NCBI GenBank assembly: GCA_945861255.1
Contig: CAMAUG010000088.1
Span: forward strand, 1-12,348
Direction of reading: 5' to 3'
DNA: 12,348 bases
DNA from: Candidatus Sulfopaludibacter sp. SbA3
Lineage (GTDB): Bacteria; Acidobacteriota; Terriglobia; Bryobacterales; Bryobacteraceae
In this document: positions 6,565 to 12,348 of the stretch, piece by piece
Numbering within the stretch: the first letter of the stretch is position 1
How the letters are laid out: every line of letters starts with the position of its first letter
Program-made: the position numbers and the translations under genes
The notes under the pieces: model-generated
Databases searched by the model: none
Seen by the model: only the letters and a program-made list of their open reading frames with translations
Told to the model about the DNA's origin: nothing

Positions 6565-7197
6565 ATGAAGAACGATCGGTCGCCCTATTACAGCTACCGT
6601 TTCCCTACGGAAATCGTCAGCTATGCCGTCTGGGTTTTCCATCGTTTCTGCCTAAGCTTCCGGGATGTCGAGGATCTTCTCGCCGAACGCGGAATCGTCA
6701 TCTCGTACGAAGCGATTCGGCTCTGGCGTCAGAAGTTCGGCCCCGGTTATGCCCGAAAACTGAAGCGGCGTCAGGGCCGGCTCGGCGATGTTTGGCAGTG
6801 GGACGAAGTCTTCATTCGAATTCATGGACAACAACAGTATCTCCGGCGCGCCGTGGATCAAGACGGCGACGTGATCGACATCCTGATTCAGCCGCGCCGC
6901 GACCAGCGTGCCGCAGAACGATTCTCTCGAAGGCTGCTACGCGGCCAATGGAAAGAACCATCTTGTATCATTACCGACAAACTCAGAAGTCACTCGGCTG
7001 CGATGCGAACGATCTTATCCGGTGTGAACCACAGCACGGAACGTAACGCCAACAATCGCGCCGAAGCCTCGCATCAGCCAATCCCTCAAAAGAGATCGTC
7101 GCGGAGAAGTTGCGCGCCAGACCAATCGATACGTCTCGCGAGTTCAAAGTGTTTTAGAATGAAGAGGCATATGTCGGGGCGTAGCGCAGCCTGGTAG
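6565..7197 (+). CDS. IS6-family transposase with a degraded C-terminus
   Basis: This 210-residue DDE transposase is of the IS6/IS240 type. The N-terminus has YRFPTEIVSYAVWVFHRFCL and SFRDVEDLLAERGIVISYEA, then a helix-turn-helix region. The catalytic core shows Asp80 in DVWQWDEVF, Asp138 in IITDKL and Glu167 in NNRAEASHQP. There are 28 residues between the second Asp and the Glu, as in the shorter IS6 subgroup I recall; classic members have 34. After about residue 172 the usual RRRERxMRRFKSxxxAQRFL tail is barely recognisable, and the frame ends inside tRNA-Pro (7175-7251). The tail has therefore been lost or frameshifted, and activity is doubtful. The usual length is 230-240 residues. The element sits between tRNA-Cys and tRNA-Pro. 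I could not find convincing terminal inverted repeats. The ATG has no strong ribosome site. Confidence 0.75.
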   Translation: MKNDRSPYYSYRFPTEIVSYAVWVFHRFCLSFRDVEDLLAERGIVISYEAIRLWRQKFGPGYARKLKRRQGRLGDVWQWDEVFIRIHGQQQYLRRAVDQDGDVIDILIQPRRDQRAAERFSRRLLRGQWKEPSCIITDKLRSHSAAMRTILSGVNHSTERNANNRAEASHQPIPQKRSSRRSCAPDQSIRLASSKCFRMKRHMSGRSAAW

Positions 7198-7251
7198 CGC
7201 ACCTGCCTTGGGCGCAGGGGGTCGTGAGTTCGAATCTCGCCGCCCCGACCA
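7175..7251 (+). tRNA. tRNA-Pro (anticodon TGG), CCA encoded
   Basis: The cloverleaf is complete: acceptor CGGGGCG/CGCCCCG, D arm GCGC/GCGC, anticodon stem CCTGC/GCAGG with loop CTTGGGC and anticodon TGG at 7209-7211, and T arm GTGAG/CTCGC. CCA is encoded at 7249-7251. A TAGAAT (7155-7160) in the transposase tail may be its -10 box, with no clear -35. The C1-G72 acceptor pair is typical of bacterial tRNA-Pro. Confidence 0.95.
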
Positions 7252-7291
7252 ACGTAAACAACTCATTTATTTGCAATGCCGGGTTTCGGCC

Positions 7292-7316
7292 CTGTCCTCC
7301 GCAAAAATTGAATCCG
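7292..7316. repeat. 25-bp repeat motif, copy 1
   Basis: This segment is identical at 23 of 25 positions to 10076-10100 in the same orientation; the shared core is CTCCGCAAAAATT. It lies 4 bases beyond the stop of the minus-strand transposase (7320-8366), where the element's end would be expected. It may be an IS terminus shared with a lost element at the second site. Confidence 0.6.
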
Positions 7317-7319
7317 TCG

Positions 7320-8366
7320 CTAAGCAGCCTCCTTTCCCGGGCCGTATTCGTGGTGCAACCCACCGAGAACGGGCGTTGATGTAACGCGGTACCCCTCGGG
7401 GATCTTGTGTCTATCGACGCTGGCCGGAACCTTGGCTTGGGGTGGCTCCGGAATTCCAGGTCCCAACGATGAATGAGGGCGTCCGCGATTGTAGTGGATC
7501 ATGAATTCCTTGACAATCCTTCGCAGGTGGCGCTCATTGAACGGGATCAGGAAGTCCAGGCATTCACGCCGGATGGTTCCGATCAGGCGCTCACAGAACG
7601 CATTCGCCTTGGGCGCCCGAACTGGAGTTTTCAGGACGCGTACTCCGAAGTTTTTCAAGGTCGTGTTCAAGTTGGCGGAGAAAATGCCATCGCGGTCGTG
7701 GATGACGTACTTGAATGGGTGATCGAAGGCCAGGAACTCGCGGAACTGCTGGGTGGTCCATTCCGCCGTCGGATGTTCGGTGACGTTGCAGTGCAGAATT
7801 CGGCGCGAACCGATTTCCATGGCGACGAACACGTACAAGACGCGAAACGAGGCGGTCACGGAAATGAAGAAATCGCAGGCTACCATAGCCTTCGCATGAT
7901 TGCGGACGAAAGTGGACCAGTGCTGACTTCCCACGCCCCCGCGTGGCCGCAGCGAATCAAGGTATTTCCGAACGGTGCGCGGGGATACGCGGATGCCGAG
8001 CTTTAGCAACAACTCGTCGGCAATCCGTTCCTCGCCCCAGGTTGGGTTCTCCCGAGCCATCTCGCGGATCAACTCTCGCAGATTGATCGGTAACGCCGGC
8101 CGGCCGCGCTTGCGCGACTTCCATCGCCAGAACATCCGGAACGCCGTGCGATGCCATTTGAGGAACGTCTCTGGTTTGACGATCACGAGCGCTTCGCGCC
8201 AATCGAAAAACTTCGCCAACGCGAGCATCGTCAATCGCGCCGTCCTCGAGATCCCGCGTGGCTTCGCCTTGCGCTCCTGAAGCAGCGCCAGTTGCTTGCG
8301 CAGGAACAGATTCTCGGCGATGGGCGCCGTCCGGGAGGTGAGAAAGAAGCGGAGCAGAGTGAGCAA
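7320..8366 (-). CDS. Transposase with rve-type integrase core (IS3/IS481-like)
   Basis: This 348-residue transposase has an N-terminal helical, HTH-like region (about 1-140). The catalytic core has Asp165 in ACDFF, Asp224 in IHDRDG and Glu259 in NAFCERLIGTIRRECLD. The spacing of 34 residues between the last two fits DD(34-35)E. The end has the family sequence HYNRGRPHSSLGPGIPEP (about 291-308). All three acidic residues are present and there is no frameshift, so it could be active. The start MLTLLRFFLTSR lies 8 bases downstream of the TPR gene stop, so it could be read through from the toxin-antitoxin unit. The exact element ends are not clear. A 25-bp motif just past the stop recurs at 10076. 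Confidence 0.85.
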   Translation of the reverse strand: MLTLLRFFLTSRTAPIAENLFLRKQLALLQERKAKPRGISRTARLTMLALAKFFDWREALVIVKPETFLKWHRTAFRMFWRWKSRKRGRPALPINLRELIREMARENPTWGEERIADELLLKLGIRVSPRTVRKYLDSLRPRGGVGSQHWSTFVRNHAKAMVACDFFISVTASFRVLYVFVAMEIGSRRILHCNVTEHPTAEWTTQQFREFLAFDHPFKYVIHDRDGIFSANLNTTLKNFGVRVLKTPVRAPKANAFCERLIGTIRRECLDFLIPFNERHLRRIVKEFMIHYNRGRPHSSLGPGIPEPPQAKVPASVDRHKIPEGYRVTSTPVLGGLHHEYGPGKEAA

Positions 8367-8374
8367 TCTGAATT

Positions 8375-9232
8375 CTACGCCTGACGTTCGTTGTCTTGCC
8401 AGATCCGGTTTGCCCGAACATCGTCCAAGCAGAACCTTACACCTTGATTGTCAGATGGATTGAGCCACAGCATCCGCTGGAAGAGCCGCTCGGCTTCCTC
8501 GAAACGGTTCAACCGCCAAAGGCACAGACCAAATCCGTTCATGCACCGCAGAAACGGACGGTTGTTGATGCAGGCCCACGGCAGGAGTCCATCGAAGTGT
8601 TCCCCCAGCGATAACTCACCGATTTTCGTGCCCACTTCGTAGTGTCGAATTGCGTCCGCGGGCCGATAGTCAAATGACAAATTTCCAAGATGAGCGTGAG
8701 CGTCCAGGCAACGGAGATCCGCCTGACACAGGTCCATAAGGATCTTGTACGCTTCCTTGAAATCGCCGGATTCCTTGCAATCATTCGATTCGATGATCGG
8801 ATCGGAAAACGGATCCTCTCCCGGTAGAATCTGCTCCATCTCAAAGCTCCGGCGAGGCCCCCACGCGATGATCGGCCTGGCCCACGCCGGTATCGGATCG
8901 CCTGGGTCCCGCCAATAATGTTCGTCCGGTTTCCAGAGACCTTGATCCGCTATCTTGAGGGGCATCGGAATCGCGGCGCGCGCGTCGAGCCGCGTGGATT
9001 CGATTTCGCCCGAAACGTACAGGCCGGCTCCGTAGCGCCACTGCTTCTTCGTAATCACCCGTGCGATTTGGCCGGGAACGACCTTCCACAACCGTTTCGC
9101 GCGCAGCGTGACCACTTGTTCATTAGCGAGAACGCGGCATCGTGCGGCATTTTGCTTTAACGATAGGATGACCAGCTCCACCGGGTCATCAAGAATGTCA
9201 CCTGGAGAGGGCTCAGATGCTGCCACTCTCAT
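8375..9232 (-). CDS. Conserved TPR-containing protein, function unknown
   Basis: This 285-residue protein is probably cytoplasmic, since no signal or membrane segment is visible. The N-terminal half (about 10-130) has a conserved LKQNAARCRVLANEQVVTLR block, then RAKRLWKVVPGQIARV and a basic stretch, then GPRRSFEMEQILPGEDPFSD. The C-terminal half has TPR-like helix pairs near residues 157-190 (GDFKEAYKILMDLCQADLRC) and 233-270 (GFGLCLWRLNRFEEAERLFQ). It ends WLNPSDNQGVRFCLDDVRA and a short tail. I recognise it as a widespread conserved family but know no function for it. Its ATG lies inside hepT, overlapping the last 20 bases, so it is probably translated with the toxin. The ribosome site is poor (GAGG immediately before the ATG), which fits coupling. 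Standalone copies of this family likely exist, so the link may be accidental. Confidence 0.75.
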   Translation of the reverse strand: MRVAASEPSPGDILDDPVELVILSLKQNAARCRVLANEQVVTLRAKRLWKVVPGQIARVITKKQWRYGAGLYVSGEIESTRLDARAAIPMPLKIADQGLWKPDEHYWRDPGDPIPAWARPIIAWGPRRSFEMEQILPGEDPFSDPIIESNDCKESGDFKEAYKILMDLCQADLRCLDAHAHLGNLSFDYRPADAIRHYEVGTKIGELSLGEHFDGLLPWACINNRPFLRCMNGFGLCLWRLNRFEEAERLFQRMLWLNPSDNQGVRFCLDDVRANRIWQDNERQA

Positions 9233-9587
9233 CCTCGGGTCTCGCCGATTCCATCGCTAGAATCTGCGCGATCTGTGCACGCAGCGTGGGACATCGATCC
9301 GTGGCGGAGGTCCATACTTCATTCCAGTCGATACCGAAGTACGCGTGAACCAAGATATTGCGGAATGCCACGATCTGCGGCCAGGGGACGTGTGGCTCTC
9401 GACCTTGCAGTCCCGGAGAGATTCGTCCGGCGGCCTCTCCTATGACGGCGAGCTTCTGAACAACGGCGCTTCGCACCAACTCGGATTCTTGAAATCGTTC
9501 GAAGTCGAAGCCCGCGATGAAGGCAGCGATATGATCCGCGGCCTCGATGATGTCTGAGAGATACAGAGTCTCACGCCGCATAGACAA
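9213..9587 (-). CDS. hepT: HepT-like RNase toxin (DUF86)
   Basis: This 124-residue all-helical protein of the HepT/DUF86 family is a HEPN-domain ribonuclease. The catalytic R-x4-H-x-Y motif is intact: Arg76, His81 and Tyr83 in FRNILVHAYFGID. Upstream is the conserved SAVVQKLAVIGEAAGRIS helix (40-57). HepT toxins cleave RNA and are silenced by MntA, which adds AMP groups to the Tyr of this motif in studied systems. The start overlaps mntA by 17 bases, and a second ATG two codons later would still overlap. The end overlaps the TPR gene by 20 bases. A full catalytic motif and normal length suggest it is functional. Confidence 0.9.
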   Translation of the reverse strand: MSMRRETLYLSDIIEAADHIAAFIAGFDFERFQESELVRSAVVQKLAVIGEAAGRISPGLQGREPHVPWPQIVAFRNILVHAYFGIDWNEVWTSATDRCPTLRAQIAQILAMESARPEDESGSI

Positions 9588-9885
9588 GCCGTGCTTCTTC
9601 CAGCACGGAATCCCGAATGAGCGGCTTCAGCCCTCTCTTCGATACCAGGTCGACACGACGGCCTAAGAGTTGTTCCAGGTCCAACATCAATCCGGCATGA
9701 TCCACCAGGTCGACTTTTGCTTCCGGCAGGAATTCGACCAGAAGGTCGATATCGCTGTCCACGCGCATCTCGCCGCGCGCGGCGGAACCAAAAACGGAAA
9801 GCTCGCGGACGTGGTATTGCCGGCACAAGTCCGCCAACTTCGCTTCGTCAACCTGTGCGTTGCCGAGTTGGATCCGGTGATTCAT
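9571..9885 (-). CDS. mntA: MntA-like nucleotidyltransferase antitoxin
   Basis: This 104-residue minimal nucleotidyltransferase has the GS-x10-D-x-D motif: Gly33-Ser34, then Asp45 and Asp47 in VFGSAARGEMRVDSDIDLLV. A third acidic residue is Asp79 in GRRVDLVS. The protein would AMPylate the partner HepT toxin and neutralise it. It precedes hepT with a 17-base overlap, the antitoxin-first order typical of this type VII toxin-antitoxin pair. A TAGAAT (9926-9921 on the minus strand) could be the -10 box of a promoter about 35 bases upstream of the ATG, though no good -35 is seen. Confidence 0.9.
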   Translation of the reverse strand: MNHRIQLGNAQVDEAKLADLCRQYHVRELSVFGSAARGEMRVDSDIDLLVEFLPEAKVDLVDHAGLMLDLEQLLGRRVDLVSKRGLKPLIRDSVLEEARLVYAA

Positions 9886-10187
9886 GCTTACGTTGCGCCT
9901 GTTGGACGGCGGTCACGTCCATTCTATCCCGGAATCGACTGTAGATGAAATTGTAGACGCGAAATCCTCCAGTTTCCGAAAGGCTCAACAAGCCGCAACA
10001 GGTTGGCCACATCTGCTTGAAACGAAAGCGCATGAAAACATGCCGTTTCCGCAGTTCGCTGGAATCTGCCTTGGGCTGTGCTCCGCAAAAATTTAATCCG
10101 GCATCGAGCAACATCGATTGTTGCAAGTTGTGGAATGCGACAGCTACAGAATTGACTACATATCAAGAATTTTGGTGTAGATGATTG
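9886..10187. other. Intergenic region upstream of mntA, no recognisable gene
   Basis: This stretch of about 300 bases probably holds the mntA promoter at its left end, and a second copy of the 25-bp motif (10076-10100). The part from 10101 to 10187 is more AT-rich than its surroundings. Minus-strand open frames here have no recognisable domain. It probably consists of IS debris. Confidence 0.5.
10076..10100. repeat. 25-bp repeat motif, copy 2
   Basis: This is a 23-of-25 match, same orientation, to 7292-7316. The flanking sequence on either side is not similar, so only the short motif is shared. No transposase adjoins it, consistent with an orphan IS end or a conserved target or terminator-like site. 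Confidence 0.55.
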
Positions 10188-10294
10188 CCTGTCCATGGCG
10201 AATTCCAAATTGGACGTGAAATCAGAGGCTTGGCGGACCCTGGTACGATTGCCGAGATGCGCGATTTCCTGGTCCTTCTTCTCCATTTGATCGT
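10188..10294. repeat. 107-bp inverted copy of the right end of the adjacent IS
   Basis: Positions 10188-10294 are the reverse complement of 11363-11469 with a single mismatch. The copy includes the outer 17-bp terminal repeat (10190-10206) and the first 12 codons of the transposase (MRDFLVLLLHLI), now on the + strand. It is an orphan end fragment, opposite in orientation to the full element that begins at 10294. Confidence 0.9.
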
Positions 10295-10314
10295 GTCCAT
10301 GGCGAATTCCTAAA

Positions 10315-11400
10315 TCATGCAGCGATTGGAGTCTGATACAAGCCTCGACAATGCTTGTGCCACCGATAGGAATTAAAATCTAAGGGTGCTCCAGACCCGT
10401 CAGCCGCAGGCTCTGGCAGTCTTCCCTCCAGCCCTGCGTGAGGTCGGCGGTCATTATAGTAATGTTGGAAATCGATAAGCTTCGCCTCCAGGTCGGCGGC
10501 AGTCCAGAACAACATCCGGTCCAAGTACTCGCGCCGGATGGTGCCGATCAGCCGCTGGATAAAGGGATGGGAGAGCGGGACGTAGGGAACGGTCTTGATT
10601 TCGGTCATCTCTAAGATCCTAAGGTTGGCTTGCCACTGATGGAATGGATACAGAGGATCATGATCCGAGCTGAGGTACGAAGGCAGGCGGTGCCCGCGAA
10701 TCGCTCGTTGGAACATCCGGCACAGCGCCGCTCCATCCACGACGCCGCGGTGGATTCCAAAACCAATAATCCGGCGCGTAAACTGGTCCATCACGACCAG
10801 CACCCAATGTGTTCGTAGGTTGGCCGACTCACAACGAAACAGATCGCAACTCCACAGGCTGTCTTTGGCGTGGCCGAGAAAGGTCAGCCACGAAGGACCT
10901 CCGGCATTCGATTCCGGCCGATAATGATTGGCCAGGATCCGGCGAACGACGTCTTTGTCGATTTCGACACCGAAAGCCAATGCGATCTGTTCGGCAATTC
11001 GAGGACATCCCCAACCCGGATTGCGTCGCTTCACTTCCACAACGGCATCGATCAGCTCCTTCGTCGGGCCCTTGGGACCGGGACGCGCTCCGGGCCTGGG
11101 CGAAAACAGCAGGCGATATTTCCGATTTGTCAGCACGCGGTGAAGATGCGGGAGCGTCGAAGGCTTGAGCGCGATGGCAAAGCGGACAAGACGTGCCCGG
11201 CGGATGAAGAGCATACACAGACTGGCCATTATCCGGTCTGCGGAGCGCAAGTTCGGCGCTCGCTTGCGGCCACGGTTCAGGATCAGAAGCTGATGCCTCA
11301 TGAGAACGGACTCGGCGACCACGCTCCGGAATCCTCCAGGCTTGACCAGCCGGAAGATCGTGACGATCAAATGGAGAAGAAGGACCAGGAAATCGCGCAT
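10315..11400 (-). CDS. IS transposase, rve-type core, with catalytic Glu replaced by Gln
   Basis: This 361-residue transposase starts MRDFLVLLLHLIVTIFRLVK. A recognition region includes GPTKELIDAVVEVKRRNPGW and GCPRIAEQIALAFG (about 111-144). The integrase-type core has Asp186 in SCDLFR and Asp246 in SSDHDPLY. At the third catalytic position, 35 residues after Asp246, the family has SHPFxERLIGTIRREYLD. Here it reads SHPFIQRLIGTIRREYLD, so Glu282 is Gln (CAG where GAG would be expected). The rest of the core is well conserved and there is no stop, so the change looks recent. The family ending YYNDRRPHAGLEGRLPEP is intact. I took the ATG at 11400 because it matches related proteins. The same frame is open further upstream, through the IS end and antisense to the PQQ gene, but that is not transposase. 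The stop lies just inside the left terminal repeat. Confidence 0.85.
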   Translation of the reverse strand: MRDFLVLLLHLIVTIFRLVKPGGFRSVVAESVLMRHQLLILNRGRKRAPNLRSADRIMASLCMLFIRRARLVRFAIALKPSTLPHLHRVLTNRKYRLLFSPRPGARPGPKGPTKELIDAVVEVKRRNPGWGCPRIAEQIALAFGVEIDKDVVRRILANHYRPESNAGGPSWLTFLGHAKDSLWSCDLFRCESANLRTHWVLVVMDQFTRRIIGFGIHRGVVDGAALCRMFQRAIRGHRLPSYLSSDHDPLYPFHQWQANLRILEMTEIKTVPYVPLSHPFIQRLIGTIRREYLDRMLFWTAADLEAKLIDFQHYYNDRRPHAGLEGRLPEPAADGSGAPLDFNSYRWHKHCRGLYQTPIAA

Positions 11401-11450
11401 CTCGGCAATCGTACCAGGGTCCGCCAAGTCTCTGATTTCACGTCCAATTT

Positions 11451-11467
11451 GGAATTCGCCATGGACA
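11451..11467. repeat. Right terminal inverted repeat of the IS
   Basis: GGAATTCGCCATGGACA is the exact reverse complement of 10294-10310 and of 10190-10206. It marks the boundary between the element and the truncated PQQ-propeller gene. Confidence 0.85.
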
Positions 11468-12128
11468 GGTTCACCCAACGCGGAGCAAACTTCACTGCGG
11501 CGCCGGTAATCTTTAAATACAAAGGAAAGGAGATGGTTGCTGCCGCGACGCGGGACGGGCGAATTTTCCTCCTGGACACGACGTCGCTCGGCGGCGGCAA
11601 CCATCAAACGCCGGTTTTTGTCTCGGACGCCGTGTCCGCCGCAAGGACGGACTTTGCGCCGAGCGCTGTAACGAGTTGGGAGGACTCGAATGGAATCCGC
11701 TGGCTGTTGGAGCCAGTCGAGGGACCGATTCGAAACGCCGCCCGGATTCCCGCTTCTAATGGAACAGTGAAGAACGGCGCGGTCGTCGGCTTCAAGGTCG
11801 ATGGCGAAGCCGCACAGCCTGTGCTCAAACCCGTCTGGGTCTCGCGCGATATGGTGTCCCCCCTCGCTCCCATCGTCGTCAATGGAGTGGTTTTTGCCGC
11901 TTCTAGCGGGGAGTATCATCCGGCGGCCAGCGGCGCGGCCTCGGCCACCGCAGCTCGCGTCAGTCGTTCCGTGCGGGCGGTAGTCTACGCTCTCGATCCT
12001 GATACCGGCAAGGAGTGGTGGAATAGTGGCAAAACAATATCCTCTTTCGTTCACTCCGGCAGCTTATGGGCGAGTAGCGGACAGGTGTACATCAGTACTT
12101 ATGACAACATGCTTTATGCCTTCGGGTC
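11468..12128 (+). pseudogene. PQQ-like beta-propeller protein, both ends cut by insertion sequences
   Basis: About 220 codons of a PQQ-binding-like beta-propeller repeat protein are readable without a stop, starting FTQRGANFTAAPVIFKYKGK. Propeller blade signatures are visible: EMVAAATRDGRIFLLDTTSL, VVYALDPDTGKEWWNSGKTI and GQVYISTYDNMLYAFG. SRDMVSPLAPIVVNGVVFAA is typical of an acidobacterial family of exported propellers. The 5' part, including any signal peptide, was removed where the IS ends at 11467. The 3' end meets an IS4-type element near 12128, so the last residues are lost, and the frame runs 23 codons into that element to a TGA at 12198. No enzymatic role can be given; the family includes quinoprotein dehydrogenase-like and structural propellers. 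Confidence 0.8.
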
Positions 12129-12348
12129 ACTGGCGTCCGGCTATAAGTCGAGCAGATTCAACTGGTTAAAAATCTCGACTAATTTTTCTTGGGAGTGAGC
12201 ACGTCCGAGAGCCTGTAAAATGGGGACTGTCTCAAAAAGGTTGAGGCTGAGGACCTGTAGGATTTCGTGAAGACTGGCGTCCAGGGCCAAACGCTTCTTG
12301 AGGATGGCGACCAGGACGTAAACCGACACGGCAGTCCAGACCTGAGTT
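12129..12348 (-). mobile_element. IS4-family element, end portion (continues beyond the window)
   Basis: The left end lies about 12129, near ACTGGCGTCCGG (12129-12140), the kind of terminal sequence seen in this IS group; the exact base is uncertain. It carries the 3' end of a transposase gene on the minus strand and interrupts the PQQ-propeller gene. Confidence 0.6.
12141..12348 (-). CDS. IS4-family transposase, C-terminal fragment (partial)
   Basis: The frame enters from the right edge with TQVWTAVSVYVLVAILKKRL and continues LALDASLHEILQVLSLNLFE to a tail ending NQLNLLDL and TAG at 12143-12141. This matches the C-terminus of a large IS4 subgroup whose last blocks read IWIAVSVYVLVAIVRKRL and LYEILQILSVTLFEKTPILQ. 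The catalytic YREK region lies outside the window, so completeness cannot be judged. Confidence 0.8.
   Translation of the reverse strand, partial: TQVWTAVSVYVLVAILKKRLALDASLHEILQVLSLNLFETVPILQALGRAHSQEKLVEIFNQLNLLDL

Larger units (their letters stand above)
10294..11467 (-). mobile_element. 1174-bp insertion sequence with 17-bp terminal inverted repeats
   Basis: The ends are TGTCCATGGCGAATTCC at 10294-10310 and its exact reverse complement at 11451-11467. One transposase gene fills the element on the minus strand. No target-site duplication is visible: the flanks are ...GATCG and GGTTC.... This suggests a rearrangement after insertion, consistent with the inverted end fragment directly to the left. 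Confidence 0.85.

Noticed and set aside
10870..11370. Plus-strand open frame running antisense through the transposase
   Set aside because: It is a shadow of the minus-strand gene with no protein features of its own.
11401..12054. Upstream extension of the minus-strand transposase frame to 12054
   Set aside because: It is antisense to the PQQ-propeller fragment and the IS terminal repeat; the transposase homology starts at 11400.

Overview
The window is a high-GC bacterial chromosome segment. I infer Acidobacteriota, probably Solibacter/Bryobacter-like. The basis is the alternative complex III gene order, the Uma2 (DUF820) remnant, the PQQ-like propeller family and the insertion-sequence types; none of these alone proves the taxon.

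Layout. Positions 1-2736 hold the 3' part of an alternative complex III (Act) operon on the + strand: the end of ActB (Fe-S subunit), ActC (NrfD-like membrane subunit), ActD (DUF3341) and a secreted diheme cytochrome c. Positions 2737-3314 are a scar zone with tRNA-Ala(CGC), a short unidentified C-terminal remnant and a 49-codon remnant of an IS6-type transposase. Positions 3315-4640 hold a membrane-anchored or exported protein with a CPMDP...CPRCGM heavy-metal-binding motif, then a frameshifted and internally deleted Uma2 gene. Positions 4653-6309 form a stress-type operon: a 16-bp perfect palindrome, an ECF-type sigma factor, its membrane anti-sigma factor and a Spy/CpxP-like periplasmic protein, all overlapping or tightly spaced.

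Positions 6403-7251 hold tRNA-Cys(GCA) and tRNA-Pro(TGG) with an IS6-type transposase between them; that frame runs into tRNA-Pro. Positions 7320-9885 are all on the minus strand. Read 5' to 3' they are an MntA-like nucleotidyltransferase antitoxin, a HepT-like toxin, a TPR-containing protein that overlaps hepT, and an rve-type transposase.

Positions 10188-12348 are an IS-scrambled region. A 1174-bp element (10294-11467) has 17-bp terminal inverted repeats and a transposase whose catalytic Glu reads as Gln. Next to it is an inverted 107-bp copy of its own right end. On the other side is the C-terminal two-thirds of a PQQ-like beta-propeller gene, cut at its 5' end by this element and at its 3' end by an IS4-family element that leaves the window.

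How the parts relate. The Act subunits act together as a quinol:electron acceptor oxidoreductase. The sigma/anti-sigma/Spy trio looks like an envelope-stress circuit, and the metal-binding protein next to it fits a periplasmic stress theme. MntA/HepT is a known toxin-antitoxin type; its coupling to a TPR gene by overlap is the most unusual arrangement among the intact genes. I saw no CRISPR array, rRNA or phage module. I did not find a clearly new defence system; the strongest unusual items are the overlapping three-gene unit, the duplicated His module in the metal protein, and the nested, catalytically altered IS.
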